From Croceivirga sp. (GTDB lineage: Bacteria; Bacteroidota; Bacteroidia; Flavobacteriales; Flavobacteriaceae), in contig JANQKR010000023.1 of assembly GCA_028281025.1 (NCBI GenBank), forward strand, positions 1 to 64,000: a stretch of DNA of 64,000 nt, given 5' to 3'. The stretch's first letter is position 1. Each line of letters starts with the position of its first letter. Shown piece by piece: positions 16,375 through 25,600 of the stretch. A program made the translations under genes and the position numbers. Below the pieces are notes generated by a model, which saw only the letters and a list, made by a program, of their open reading frames with translations, ran no database searches and was not told where the DNA came from.

Positions 16375-19300
16375 TTAATTCAACTTATACAGCACTTCCT
16401 GGGCTTCTAGTGTGCTCAATAGTTCACTGGAAATGTTCACTTTTTGCTTTCGGCTGGACAGGTTCAACTTTATCTCTTCCTCCATCTCATAAATAATGAA
16501 ACCAATGGGATGATTGCCCTTATGGGAGGTAAGTGTTTTCTTGAGTTCCCTGATCCGTTTTTCCTGAAGTGTGGATACATTGAGTTTAATGGTCAGTTTT
16601 TTGGCATAGGTTTCCATGACATCCTGAAGTTGCCTGAACTCATTGAACTGTAAACGCGGTTCCCCCTTTTTTCCGGTTTCACGGTTCACCCATCCTTCCC
16701 GAACAAACACCTTGATATGGATAAAGGAGTTGATCATTAAAAAATGACGGAATTTGAGGTATTCCTCCCCAAAAATCCGAAACTCATGGGTATCCGTATA
16801 GTCCTCAACGGTAAAGAGTCCCCATCCTTTTCCATTTTTGGAAACCCGGTGTTGCACATCGGTAATTACCCCGGCAAAGGTCAATTCCCTATTGACATGG
16901 CCTTCCAATTCCTCTTTAAAGATGGAAATACTGGTGTTGCAGAAGGCCGTAATTTCCTTTTTGAAATCATCCAGGGGATGACCGGAGATATAGATTCCGA
17001 CCACCTCTTTTTCACGTCGTAGTTTTTCCATGGTACCCCAATCTTCGCATGGTGGTACAATGGGTTCGGGAATTTGAACTTCACTGGCTTCCCCAAAAAG
17101 GCTTACCTGGGAGGAATTCTTGTTTTCCTGAAATTTCGCCCCATACTTGATGACCTTCTCCAAAAAACTGATGCCATCCCCTTCTTGATGGAAATACTGT
17201 GCCCTATGTGTCCCCAAAAACGAATCGAACCCTCCGGCAAGGGCCAAGTTTTCAAAGGCTTTTTTATTTGCGGAGCGTAGATCGATCCGTTTGGCCATAT
17301 CAAAAACGGAACGGAATGCCCCATTTTCCTTTCGCTCGGCTACAATGGCCTCTACTGCGGAACGCCCAACACCTTTAATGGCCCCCATCCCAAACCGAAC
17401 GGCATTGTCCTTGTTGACCGCAAATTTATAGTAGGATTCATTGACATCCGGTCCCAATACCTCCAAGTCCATCCGTTTGCACTCTTCCATAAAGAAGGTC
17501 ACCTGTTTAATGTCGTTCATATTGTTGGAAAGTACCGCCGCCATATATTCGGAAGGGTAGTGCGCTTTTAGATAGGCGGTTTGATAGGCGATATAGGCAT
17601 AACAGGTAGAGTGGCTTTTATTGAAGGCATAGGAGGCAAAGGCTTCCCAGTCTTTCCAGATTTTTTCAAGAACCTCCCGGGGATGTCCATTTTTCTCCCC
17701 ACCATCCAAAAATTGGGGCCTCAATTTCTGTAGGAGTGCAAAAATCTTTTTCCCCATGGCCTTTCGTAAAACATCGGCATCGCCTTTGGAGAAGCCCGCC
17801 AGCTTTTGTGACAGCCGCATGACCTGTTCCTGATAGACCGTAATCCCATAGGTATCCTTTAAAAACTCCTCCATTTCGGGGAGGTCATAACTGATTTCCT
17901 CCTCCCCATGTTTTCGGGCAATAAAACTGGGAATGTATTCCATGGGGCCCGGTCGGTACAGCGCATTCATGGCAATAAGGTCGTCAAAGACCGTGGGCTT
18001 TAAGCTTTTCATGTGTTTTTGCATTCCAGGCGATTCATACTGGAATATGCCCACGGTTTCCCCTCGCTGGAAGAGCGCATAGGTTTTTTCATCATCCAAC
18101 GGAAATTCGTCGGGAACCAGTTCCACTCCGGTTCGTGCCTTCACAATTTTTACGGTATCCTTGATAAGCGTGAGCGTCTTTAAGCCCAGGAAATCCATTT
18201 TTAGCAAGCCAGCGTCCTCCACAACGGAGTTGTCAAATTGGGTCACATAAAGTTCAGAGTCCTTTGCTGTGGCCACGGGCACAAAATTGGTAATGTCATC
18301 CGGGGTAATGATTACTCCACAGGCATGGATACCGGTATTGCGCACCGAACCTTCCAACACGCGGGCCATATTCACGGTTCGGCCTTCCAGATCATCCGTT
18401 TCGGCAATGTTGAGCAGTTGGTTGATCTTGAGCATATCATCGGAACGGAACTTTTTCTTCAATTCAGCTTCATCCTTACCAAAGATTTTGCCCAGTTTTC
18501 CCATAGTGGGAATCAATTTGGCGATACGATCTGCATCACCCAAGGGCAGATCCAGTACCCGTGCCGTGTCCCTAATGGACGATTTGGCCGCCATGGTCCC
18601 ATAGGTGATGATTTGTGCCACCTGATTGGAACCATATTTATTGATGACATAATCCATGACCTTTCCTCGGCCCTCATCGTCAAAATCAATATCAATATCG
18701 GGCATGGAAACCCTATCCGGATTTAGGAACCGCTCAAAAAGCAGGTCATATTCAATAGGGTCTATATTGGTAATCTTTAAACAATAGGCCACCACGGAGC
18801 CTGCTGCGGATCCACGTCCCGGACCTACGGAAACCCCCATATTTCGGGCCTCTCGGATAAAATCCTCCACAATTAAAAAGTAGCCGGGATAACCGGAATT
18901 TTCAATAGTGGCCAATTCAAAATCAATACGTTCCTCAATTTCCGGAGTGACCGTGCCATACCGTTCTTTGGCCCCTTCATAGGTAATGTGACGGAGATAG
19001 CCATTTTCACCACGTTTGCCACCATCTTCCACATCCTCGGCCACCTGAAATTCCACAGGGATTTCAAATTTGGGCAACAGGACATCGCGGGCCAGATCGT
19101 AAGCTTCCACCTTATCGATAATGTGCTGGATGTTGGTAATCGCTTCAGGAAGGTCCTTGAACAGTTCCTTCATTTCCTGGGAGGACTTGAAAAAGTATTC
19201 CTGATTGGGCAGCCCGTAGCGATAGCCACGACCTCGTCCAATTGGGGTGTTCACCAATTCCCCATCCTTAACGCACAGCAGGATGTCATGGGCCTCCGCA

Positions 19301-20763
19301 TCCTCTTTTTTGCCATAGTAGGTATTGTTGGTAGCCACCAACTTCACCTCGTGTTTGCGGGCAAACCGGATCAACACTTGATTCACCCTGTCCTCATCTT
19401 CCTGCCCGTGGCGCATGGTTTCCAGATAGAAATCTTCCCCAAACTCAGCTTTCCACCAAAGTAGGGCTTCCTCTGCCTGTTTTTCGCCAATATTTAAGAT
19501 TTTGGAAGGCACCTCTCCATACAGATTACCGGAAAGGGCAATGATATCCTCTTTGAACGCACTAATGATGCCTTTGTCAATCCGCGGCACATAATAAAAT
19601 CCATCGGTATAGGCCAAAGAGGCCATTTTGGCCAGGTTCCGATAGCCGTTTTTGTTTTTGGCCAACAGCACAATTTGGTAGCCGTTGTCCTTGACCGATT
19701 TATTGCCGTGGTCTTCACAAACAAAAAACTCACAACCGATGATGGGTTTTATTTCGGTGCCCGTTGGTTCTTCACCATTGGCAATGGCTTCTTCGTTTTG
19801 TTGCGTTATGGATTTGTTGTGGGATTTGACCTCTTTGACAAAATGAAAGGCACCCATCATATTTCCGTGATCGGTAAGCGCCACGGCAGGCATTTGGTGT
19901 TCTGCGGCCAATTTTACCAAATCCTTGGTACCCATGGTGGACTGTAACACCGAAAATTGGGAATGGTTGTGCAGGTGCGCAAAATCAACCTCCGCCAGAT
20001 CCTTGATGTTTTGTTGAAGGTCAATCTGTGAAGCACCCCCGGTATCTTTTTCCCAAAGGGCATCGGCTATTTTTTTGGACGCTTCCCTTAAGTTGATGTG
20101 CTTTAATCCGATAAGCTGAATGGGGGTTGGATTCGCCTTTGCAAACCGCTCAAAATAATCGGGTTGTACATCCAACTGTTCTTGGGTAAACTGCTGTTTG
20201 CGAACCAATTCAAAGAAACATCGTGTGGTCGCTTCCACATCGGCAGTAGCGTTGTGGGCTTCGGCAAAAGGTTCCCCAAAAAGAAATTCGTGAAGCTCCG
20301 TTAAGGTGGGTAATTTGAATTTCCCTCCACGGCCGCCAGGAATTTTACAGAGTTCAGCTGTATGCTCGGTACAGGTATCCAAGACCGGTAATTCCTGCAA
20401 TGGATTATCAACATCCGACCGATAAAACTCACATCCCATGACATTAATGTCGAAATCCACATTTTGACCTACCACAAATTTTGCTTTGGAAAGGGCTTCA
20501 TTGAACTTTTCCAAGACCGTAGGTAAGGGCACCCCTTCCTGTTCGGCCAGCGCCGTTGAAATTCCGTGGATTTGTTCGGATTCATAGGGAATATTGAACC
20601 CGTCCGGTTGTACCAGGTAATCTTGATGATCCACCAGATTTCCCATGGCATCGTGCAATTGCCAGGAGATCTGTACACAGCGTGGCCAGTTGTCCGTATC
20701 GGTTATGGGTGCATCATAACGTTTGGGCAGTCCTGTGGTTTCGGTATCAAAAATGAGGTACAT
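16375..20763 (-). CDS. dnaE: DNA polymerase III alpha subunit with fused N-terminal proofreading exonuclease
   Basis: The 1462-residue replicative polymerase begins with a DnaQ-like DEDDh exonuclease (residues 1-190). Its motifs are FDTETTG, GQNVDFDINV and AHNATADVEATTRCFF. Next come the PHP domain (FAHLHNHSQFSVLQ..., about 270) and ALTDHGNMMGAF, then the polymerase core with PDIDIDFDDEGRG (the catalytic aspartates), GPGRGSAAGS and the helix-hairpin-helix and OB regions. Ordinary DnaE is about 1160-1180 residues; the extra length is the fused exonuclease, a known Bacteroidota arrangement. A second, shorter dnaE lies at 44173-47103. Confidence 0.96.
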   Translation of the reverse strand: MYLIFDTETTGLPKRYDAPITDTDNWPRCVQISWQLHDAMGNLVDHQDYLVQPDGFNIPYESEQIHGISTALAEQEGVPLPTVLEKFNEALSKAKFVVGQNVDFDINVMGCEFYRSDVDNPLQELPVLDTCTEHTAELCKIPGGRGGKFKLPTLTELHEFLFGEPFAEAHNATADVEATTRCFFELVRKQQFTQEQLDVQPDYFERFAKANPTPIQLIGLKHINLREASKKIADALWEKDTGGASQIDLQQNIKDLAEVDFAHLHNHSQFSVLQSTMGTKDLVKLAAEHQMPAVALTDHGNMMGAFHFVKEVKSHNKSITQQNEEAIANGEEPTGTEIKPIIGCEFFVCEDHGNKSVKDNGYQIVLLAKNKNGYRNLAKMASLAYTDGFYYVPRIDKGIISAFKEDIIALSGNLYGEVPSKILNIGEKQAEEALLWWKAEFGEDFYLETMRHGQEDEDRVNQVLIRFARKHEVKLVATNNTYYGKKEDAEAHDILLCVKDGELVNTPIGRGRGYRYGLPNQEYFFKSSQEMKELFKDLPEAITNIQHIIDKVEAYDLARDVLLPKFEIPVEFQVAEDVEDGGKRGENGYLRHITYEGAKERYGTVTPEIEERIDFELATIENSGYPGYFLIVEDFIREARNMGVSVGPGRGSAAGSVVAYCLKITNIDPIEYDLLFERFLNPDRVSMPDIDIDFDDEGRGKVMDYVINKYGSNQVAQIITYGTMAAKSSIRDTARVLDLPLGDADRIAKLIPTMGKLGKIFGKDEAELKKKFRSDDMLKINQLLNIAETDDLEGRTVNMARVLEGSVRNTGIHACGVIITPDDITNFVPVATAKDSELYVTQFDNSVVEDAGLLKMDFLGLKTLTLIKDTVKIVKARTGVELVPDEFPLDDEKTYALFQRGETVGIFQYESPGMQKHMKSLKPTVFDDLIAMNALYRPGPMEYIPSFIARKHGEEEISYDLPEMEEFLKDTYGITVYQEQVMRLSQKLAGFSKGDADVLRKAMGKKIFALLQKLRPQFLDGGEKNGHPREVLEKIWKDWEAFASYAFNKSHSTCYAYIAYQTAYLKAHYPSEYMAAVLSNNMNDIKQVTFFMEECKRMDLEVLGPDVNESYYKFAVNKDNAVRFGMGAIKGVGRSAVEAIVAERKENGAFRSVFDMAKRIDLRSANKKAFENLALAGGFDSFLGTHRAQYFHQEGDGISFLEKVIKYGAKFQENKNSSQVSLFGEASEVQIPEPIVPPCEDWGTMEKLRREKEVVGIYISGHPLDDFKKEITAFCNTSISIFKEELEGHVNRELTFAGVITDVQHRVSKNGKGWGLFTVEDYTDTHEFRIFGEEYLKFRHFLMINSFIHIKVFVREGWVNRETGKKGEPRLQFNEFRQLQDVMETYAKKLTIKLNVSTLQEKRIRELKKTLTSHKGNHPIGFIIYEMEEEIKLNLSSRKQKVNISSELLSTLEAQEVLYKLN

Positions 20764-21191
20764 AAGAGTAAATTGGAAGGAATAAAAATACCTAAACCCT
20801 GGTTGTCCATGAAATGGAGTTTTGAGGAGTTATTAACTAGGAAAAAAGTAACTTTAGTGTCCGAGCCTCTACTTTGAAGAAAAAAATCAGGCGTTCTACT
20901 CCGTTTTCATTAAAAATTGCGCAGGTAATTAACTGATTTACCCTGGACGTAACCTTCTCCCCCGGTTTTGACCGGTACCTAATCTTGGGAGGAGGTCACC
21001 CCTATTGATCGGCACTGAAATTTACCTAAGCAATAGTTCTATTCTTTTGTACATTTTTTAGTTAATTTTTCATTAGATACCTTTCCAATATTCAATACCC
21101 TTAAAATTTAAAATGGTCTTAAGTTGAGTCTTTAGACCGCATAGATCGAAGCATGTTTCAAATAGTTTTAGGACAACGCGGACTGATGGCA
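20764..21191. other. Gene-free stretch with one compound hairpin
   Basis: No gene is supported in these 428 bases between dnaE and the 917-residue envelope protein gene, both on the minus strand. At 20949-20999 the arms GTAACCTTCTCCC and GGGAGGAGGTCAC pair with few mismatches. They enclose a perfect CCGGT-N4-ACCGG stem at 20962-20975. It has no T-run, so it is not a clear terminator. The dnaE promoter should lie near 20764-20830. A 39-codon frame directly after the 917-residue gene shows no leader- or signal-like features. Confidence 0.35.
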
Positions 21192-23945
21192 TTAAGGATT
21201 ATCGACGTCATAAAACAGTTCCGAATACCCTATTTTTCCATTTGATGTAATTCCCTCACAAATAAGTACCATTTTCCCAGTAAGATCGCCATTGAAAAAA
21301 GTTGTCTTAGCTTGACCGTTGTTATCCGTAACAATATTCGGCTTCCAACATAGCAGTGTACGCCTGTCTGGAACACTCCAATCTATTTTTGACGGTTCGT
21401 GATATTCGGGGACATAATATTCGCGTATTGGAGCAAACTGTGGAGCCGTATCTCTTATCAGGTTGGTCCTTTCGGCTTTAGGGAAGGCACCATATAGACC
21501 CTCTCCCGAATAGGTGTAGATGGCAAGTATGGCAGGAAACTCGGGGGGGGGACATCTTGGTGAACAATCAAAAACGTGACGGTGGTATCTGTTGGCTGTA
21601 GATGTATTTCTAATGATTTCTGCACTTTTAACCCCTCTTATCGGAATATTACCTATAAGGCTATAATCTTGTTCATGTACGGGAATGCCATCGATAACCA
21701 CATAGGTCCAACCGGCACCATGAACATAGACCACTTCGAATCCTGCCCCGTATCCAACCCGTCTAACACGTAGTTCTTCAGGATAATTGAAAAGCAACCA
21801 TCTGTACAGGCTTTTTGTCCAGTTCTTTTGTTTGTTTAGCAACTCCCCGTTGTCAATGACCACATCGGGTATCCCATGCAGTGTTACCATATCAGCTCGC
21901 TCCGGTGTAACCCTGTAATCACTCACCACCACTTCATTTAGCGCTATGGTGCTTGGTAATAAAAAAGGCTCCAGCCTTATATCTTCTTCTATCTTTTGAA
22001 CCATGTTCTTTTCGATAATACTATCTACGGGAACAATGATTTTTTCCGATTCGTAGGTTATTTCAGGGGTTTTATGTTTTTTGATGTTTACCTTGAATTT
22101 ACCACTTGCGTTCCTTTCGTCCGAGAACTGTATCACAAACTTTCTGCCAAGACCATAGCTGTCGCCCAACACAAACCTAAAATACCCAGTACTATCAATC
22201 TCTTGGGTATAGGCTTCCGCGGGTTCTCCCATCAGGAGCATATTTAAAAGATGCGCATTATTCTTCTGTCTTTTCTTTTCATTCAACTTCTGAACACCAC
22301 CAACAGTGCCTGTAATCTCCAATCCTTTTTCGGCATTAAAACGTCTAAACTTTTTCTTCTCCTTGTACTTATAATTGGTCCAACCCTGGGTCAACATCAA
22401 ATAATCCAGTTCAGCCAAGTTCTTGTCATTTTCAAAGTAATACGATGGGTTTTCAACCGTTCCCTTGATATCGGATTGCAACAAAAAATGGGAGACGATC
22501 GTGTTTCTTTCCAGGTTTGTCCCATAAAAATAGCTGGAGTCTACTGCCATAACAGAGACTGATGCTGGTACGGGTTGGCCATTTTGTTGTGTCGATATGG
22601 AAACTTGCACGCTATCCCGTATGAAATACCAATCCCTATCCGTTTCAATTTTTATGTTTAGATTTTCATCTTTTAGCTCATTGAAAAAGTGACGCTCTGC
22701 CACAGGTTTAAAATGTTTGTCGAAAACCGTAAGACCAATGACGCCATAGGGAAGGTCTTTAGGTTGAATTCTATAAGAAAACATCCCATTGTTGAATCTT
22801 CCTTTTAGAAAGAAAAGGTTCTTGCCCCTGTGGAACAGCTTGATAAAGATACTATCCCTATTCTTTTCCTTATTCCGAATTCTTAATACCTTATTTGATT
22901 CTCTATGGGTCAAATTCAAAACCTGACCCATCTTTTTTGCCTTGGGCAATTCATACTTAAAGGTGTTCCCGCTTTTGGTTCTCAAAACACCATAATAGGT
23001 TTGTTCTGCTTCTGGTGTTAGGATTACTTTGCCCATTCCCAAAGCATTGCTTTTAAATTCAGTAATTTTAGTGTTATTGCCATCTTCTATTGTTCCCTGA
23101 ATTTTGGAACCCTTTCCCCTATAGTCCAAATACTTGAATCCAACCACACTTTGCATACCCTCTACCAAAGCACCGCCTTCAGGAAAAAACCGCAATGAAC
23201 CGTATTCCCCATCAAGGACTATCGATTTTGTGAACACCTCATTTTTGGTCTTTAATCGGTAATTTATTACGGATACATTTAGTGGAATCTTGTGTTCCAC
23301 AGTGATATTGGGGCTCTTCTTTGTTGGTTTTATGAGCACGGAGTCTTTACCGCCTTTCCAAAGCATGTACAACATGGCGTCACCAGTATGAAGACTGTCC
23401 AGTTCCTTAACAGCAATCATGGACGACAAAGAAAAAGTGTTGGAAGTCAGGTCCTTTCTGAAGACAATATCCCGAATTGGATTTGATTTGTCATCATTTT
23501 TTTGAAGGCGGTATAGCGTTATGGGAATCGAGTTGATAAAATCCGAACCAAAGTTCTTGTTCCATTCGGTGTATGCCCTAACTATATATTTGCCTTCTCG
23601 GTAACTTGAATGTAATTGAAAAAATCCATTGGAGATACCACCACTTATCTTTAGAAGGTTTTTATCTACTATTTGGTTGTCCAATGGGTCAATTAACTCT
23701 ACATGAAGTATGCCGCTCTTTGTTGTGGGTCTGTGATGAAGTACATCCGTAACTATGGCCTTGAACCAAATGGTTTCCGATGTATTAAAGCTGGTTCCAG
23801 AAAGTTGTAGGTATATCTTTTCAGAATCTGCTGCGTTTGAAAATACCTCCGTTTCCTTTTCCAAAGGGTTTTGTGCATGACCATTTTGTGCAAACAAAAA
23901 GAAGCAAACGACAACAATGGCATAAATGAAAGTCCTAAAAAACAT
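21192..23945 (-). CDS. Large secreted envelope protein with MG2-like and TonB plug-like regions
   Basis: The 917-residue protein has a signal peptide (MFFRTFIYAIVVVCFFLFAQNGHAQ). The N-terminal third resembles alpha-2-macroglobulin MG2-type beta domains (EKIYLQLSGTSFNTSETIWFKAIVTD; GKYIVRAYTEWNKNF). The last 250 residues hold a plug-like segment (YGAGFEVVYVHGAGWTYVVIDGIPVHEQDY; IPIRGVKSAEIIRNTSTANRY) and a C-terminal beta region. No barrel follows, so it is not a full TonB receptor. It is the next gene after the lanthipeptide precursor on the same strand, but a terminator at 24244-24282 lies between. Possible roles are handling of the peptide at the cell surface, immunity, or an unrelated envelope function. 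Confidence 0.7.
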   Translation of the reverse strand: MFFRTFIYAIVVVCFFLFAQNGHAQNPLEKETEVFSNAADSEKIYLQLSGTSFNTSETIWFKAIVTDVLHHRPTTKSGILHVELIDPLDNQIVDKNLLKISGGISNGFFQLHSSYREGKYIVRAYTEWNKNFGSDFINSIPITLYRLQKNDDKSNPIRDIVFRKDLTSNTFSLSSMIAVKELDSLHTGDAMLYMLWKGGKDSVLIKPTKKSPNITVEHKIPLNVSVINYRLKTKNEVFTKSIVLDGEYGSLRFFPEGGALVEGMQSVVGFKYLDYRGKGSKIQGTIEDGNNTKITEFKSNALGMGKVILTPEAEQTYYGVLRTKSGNTFKYELPKAKKMGQVLNLTHRESNKVLRIRNKEKNRDSIFIKLFHRGKNLFFLKGRFNNGMFSYRIQPKDLPYGVIGLTVFDKHFKPVAERHFFNELKDENLNIKIETDRDWYFIRDSVQVSISTQQNGQPVPASVSVMAVDSSYFYGTNLERNTIVSHFLLQSDIKGTVENPSYYFENDKNLAELDYLMLTQGWTNYKYKEKKKFRRFNAEKGLEITGTVGGVQKLNEKKRQKNNAHLLNMLLMGEPAEAYTQEIDSTGYFRFVLGDSYGLGRKFVIQFSDERNASGKFKVNIKKHKTPEITYESEKIIVPVDSIIEKNMVQKIEEDIRLEPFLLPSTIALNEVVVSDYRVTPERADMVTLHGIPDVVIDNGELLNKQKNWTKSLYRWLLFNYPEELRVRRVGYGAGFEVVYVHGAGWTYVVIDGIPVHEQDYSLIGNIPIRGVKSAEIIRNTSTANRYHRHVFDCSPRCPPPEFPAILAIYTYSGEGLYGAFPKAERTNLIRDTAPQFAPIREYYVPEYHEPSKIDWSVPDRRTLLCWKPNIVTDNNGQAKTTFFNGDLTGKMVLICEGITSNGKIGYSELFYDVDNP

Positions 23946-24345
23946 ATTTGCAAGCTTCCTTTAAAATGGTCATAAATCCATAGGGTTGTTGTTATGGAAT
24001 AACATCTAAGGTAATTCTTACCACTACCAATAACTTTACCTTAATATAAAGTAAAACCTTGATAATTGTTTAGTCATACTACAGGTAATAGCTAATACTT
24101 TTATGTTGTGAAAAGATCTATTGATTTTGATTTTTAAAATACTTTGGGGTGAGGTATGGAACCAGTGGTTGTGAAAAAATTTCTTTTTGGAAACCAAATG
24201 ACCGATATGGAACTCATACCATTTACAAAAAATAAAACCATACAAAAAGGTCGTTCAAAAAATGTTTTTGCCGACCTTTTTTCCAAAAATTTTGATAAGC
24301 GCAGTTAATCCAGTCTATATGGAATGTGCGTTTCCCTTACAAAGT
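23946..24345. other. Gene-free stretch between precursor and envelope protein gene
   Basis: The 400-base AT-rich interval holds the terminator at 24244-24282 and presumably the promoter of the minus-strand envelope gene. A 69-codon minus-strand frame at 24036-24245 has no leader, signal or family-like features. I see no second precursor peptide here. Confidence 0.5.
24244..24282 (-). terminator. Terminator after lanthipeptide precursor gene
   Basis: Arms AAAAAGGTCG (24244-24253) and CGACCTTTTT (24272-24281) form a 10-base perfect stem with an A/T-rich inner stem; on the minus strand it ends in TTTTT. It lies 63 bases past the precursor stop. It would let the precursor be made in excess over any downstream gene. 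Confidence 0.75.
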
Positions 24346-24516
24346 TTAGCACCAAGCAGTATAGCTAGGTATTGATGTTCCACAAATCGGGGATGACGCC
24401 CATTGGGTAATCATGGACGAACCCCATCCACCCCTAACTTTTTCCTGGGCGGAAACGCTCAATTCACTTACCTTTTTTTTGTTCAAACTTAACCCTAATT
24501 CTTTCTTTTTTTTCAT
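24346..24516 (-). CDS. lanA: Class I lanthipeptide precursor (LanA)
   Basis: The minus-strand ATG at 24514-24516 opens a 56-codon gene ending TAA at 24346-24348. The leader (1-30) contains LGLSLNKKKVSELS, the leader pattern I know from Bacteroidota class I lanthipeptides, and ends VRGG, a double-glycine cleavage site. The 26-residue core (31-56) begins WGSSM and has two Cys (45 and 56) and nine Ser/Thr. The most likely ring segments are SSPIC (41-45) and SYTAWC (51-56). Three Trp make it unusually aromatic. It stands divergent from the operon at 24717 and in the same cluster as LanB, LanC and a C39 exporter. The reading was checked codon by codon. Confidence 0.93.
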   Translation of the reverse strand: MKKKKELGLSLNKKKVSELSVSAQEKVRGGWGSSMITQWASSPICGTSIPSYTAWC

Positions 24517-24623
24517 GATTCTAAAATTTTGAAGATAATGGTGTATGAAATTATATATGTAAGAAAGATACTAATTTGAACGTGGAAAATACGTTAACTT
24601 AACATTAATATTAGCTATTTTAC

Positions 24624-24652
24624 TTGTAGGAAATATAGTATTTTTAATTTTA
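24624..24652 (+). promoter_or_regulatory. Weak promoter candidate for the modification operon
   Basis: TTG (24624-24626), an 18-base spacer and TAATTTTA (24645-24652) approximate the flavobacterial TTG-N19-TANNTTTG promoter, with the last base off. It is 64 bases before the first gene of the operon. Confidence 0.3.
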
Positions 24653-24716
24653 GTCAAAAGGAAGATTTTTATTAGGTAATGGTTCGGCGAAAATGCTAAT
24701 TTCTAAAAAATAATGT

Positions 24717-25595
24717 ATGAAGATTGTGCATAGTTTTTGGTCCAAGCCAACTTTGGGATCGTTTTTGGATATCGAGAAAAATGATGGCGGTTTTCGTCAT
24801 GCCAAATACCACTGGATGAGTTGGGCCTTGAGTTGTCTCACATTTAAAGAGCTTTATGAAGAGATTGAACTGGTTACTGATGAAAAAGGTAAACATATAC
24901 TTATAGACAAACTAAAACTACCCTATACAAAAGTGCATGTAGAGCTTGATGGGCTAAACCATTATCCAGAACAATTATGGGCCATAGGCAAGCTATATGC
25001 ATACCGATTGCAGGACAAACCTTTCCTACATGTTGATGGAGATGTGTATTGCTGGAATAGGTTTGGAAGGGAACTGGAAATGGCGGACTTGGCTGGGCAA
25101 AATATTGAAACAGATGAAAATTACTATCATCAAAGTATGCAGTATTTGAAGGATAATGATTTTCAAATTCTTGATGAATTTAAAGCGGATTTTTCGTTGA
25201 GGAAAGAATTTGGTGCAACCAATGCGGGTATTATTGGTGGCAATAATCTTGATTTCTTCAAGGAGTACGTAGATCGTGCATTTTATTTTATTGATCAAAA
25301 CCTGGATAAGGTCAATAAAGGAACAATAGGCACGTACTTCGCTATAATTTATGAACAATACCTATTTTCTGTAATGGCAAGAAAAAAAGGTATAAAAATA
25401 AAGCACTTTATTAAAAAGAATGAACAGGAAATAATGCGCCCTGCCGATTTCATGAACAGGTTCTTTTCCAAAAAATTTGTACATCTTATTGCTCAGGCAA
25501 AGTCGGTAATGGAATGTTGTAGAGAGCTGGAACTACATTTATTATGTGATTATCCTGAATGGCATGGGAGAATAAGTTCTATGTTTAATGACTAA
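24717..25595 (+). CDS. Glycosyltransferase-like protein (DUF6734 type)
   Basis: The 292-residue protein has no signal or membrane segment. It resembles GT-A-fold nucleotide-sugar transferases. PFLHVDGDVYCWNRF (about 101-115) supplies a D-x-D metal site at the expected place, and FGATNAGIIGGNNLDFFKEYVDRA (about 164-187) matches the acceptor/GGN region of such enzymes. From memory the family is annotated DUF6734 in Bacteroidota. It is first in the operon with LanC and LanB, immediately divergent from the precursor, so glycosylation of the peptide or its core is plausible but unproven. It ends five bases before the next gene. Confidence 0.7.
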   Translation: MKIVHSFWSKPTLGSFLDIEKNDGGFRHAKYHWMSWALSCLTFKELYEEIELVTDEKGKHILIDKLKLPYTKVHVELDGLNHYPEQLWAIGKLYAYRLQDKPFLHVDGDVYCWNRFGRELEMADLAGQNIETDENYYHQSMQYLKDNDFQILDEFKADFSLRKEFGATNAGIIGGNNLDFFKEYVDRAFYFIDQNLDKVNKGTIGTYFAIIYEQYLFSVMARKKGIKIKHFIKKNEQEIMRPADFMNRFFSKKFVHLIAQAKSVMECCRELELHLLCDYPEWHGRISSMFND

Positions 25596-25600
25596 AGATT

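Noticed and set aside
21071-21190. 39-codon minus-strand frame right after the 917-residue gene, tested as a second precursor peptide
   Set aside because: It has no Bacteroidota lanthipeptide leader pattern and no GG site.
24036-24245. 69-codon minus-strand frame between the precursor and the envelope gene
   Set aside because: It is aromatic- and His-rich with no leader, GG or signal features, and it overlaps the terminator. All other gaps of the cluster were checked for further precursors and none was found.
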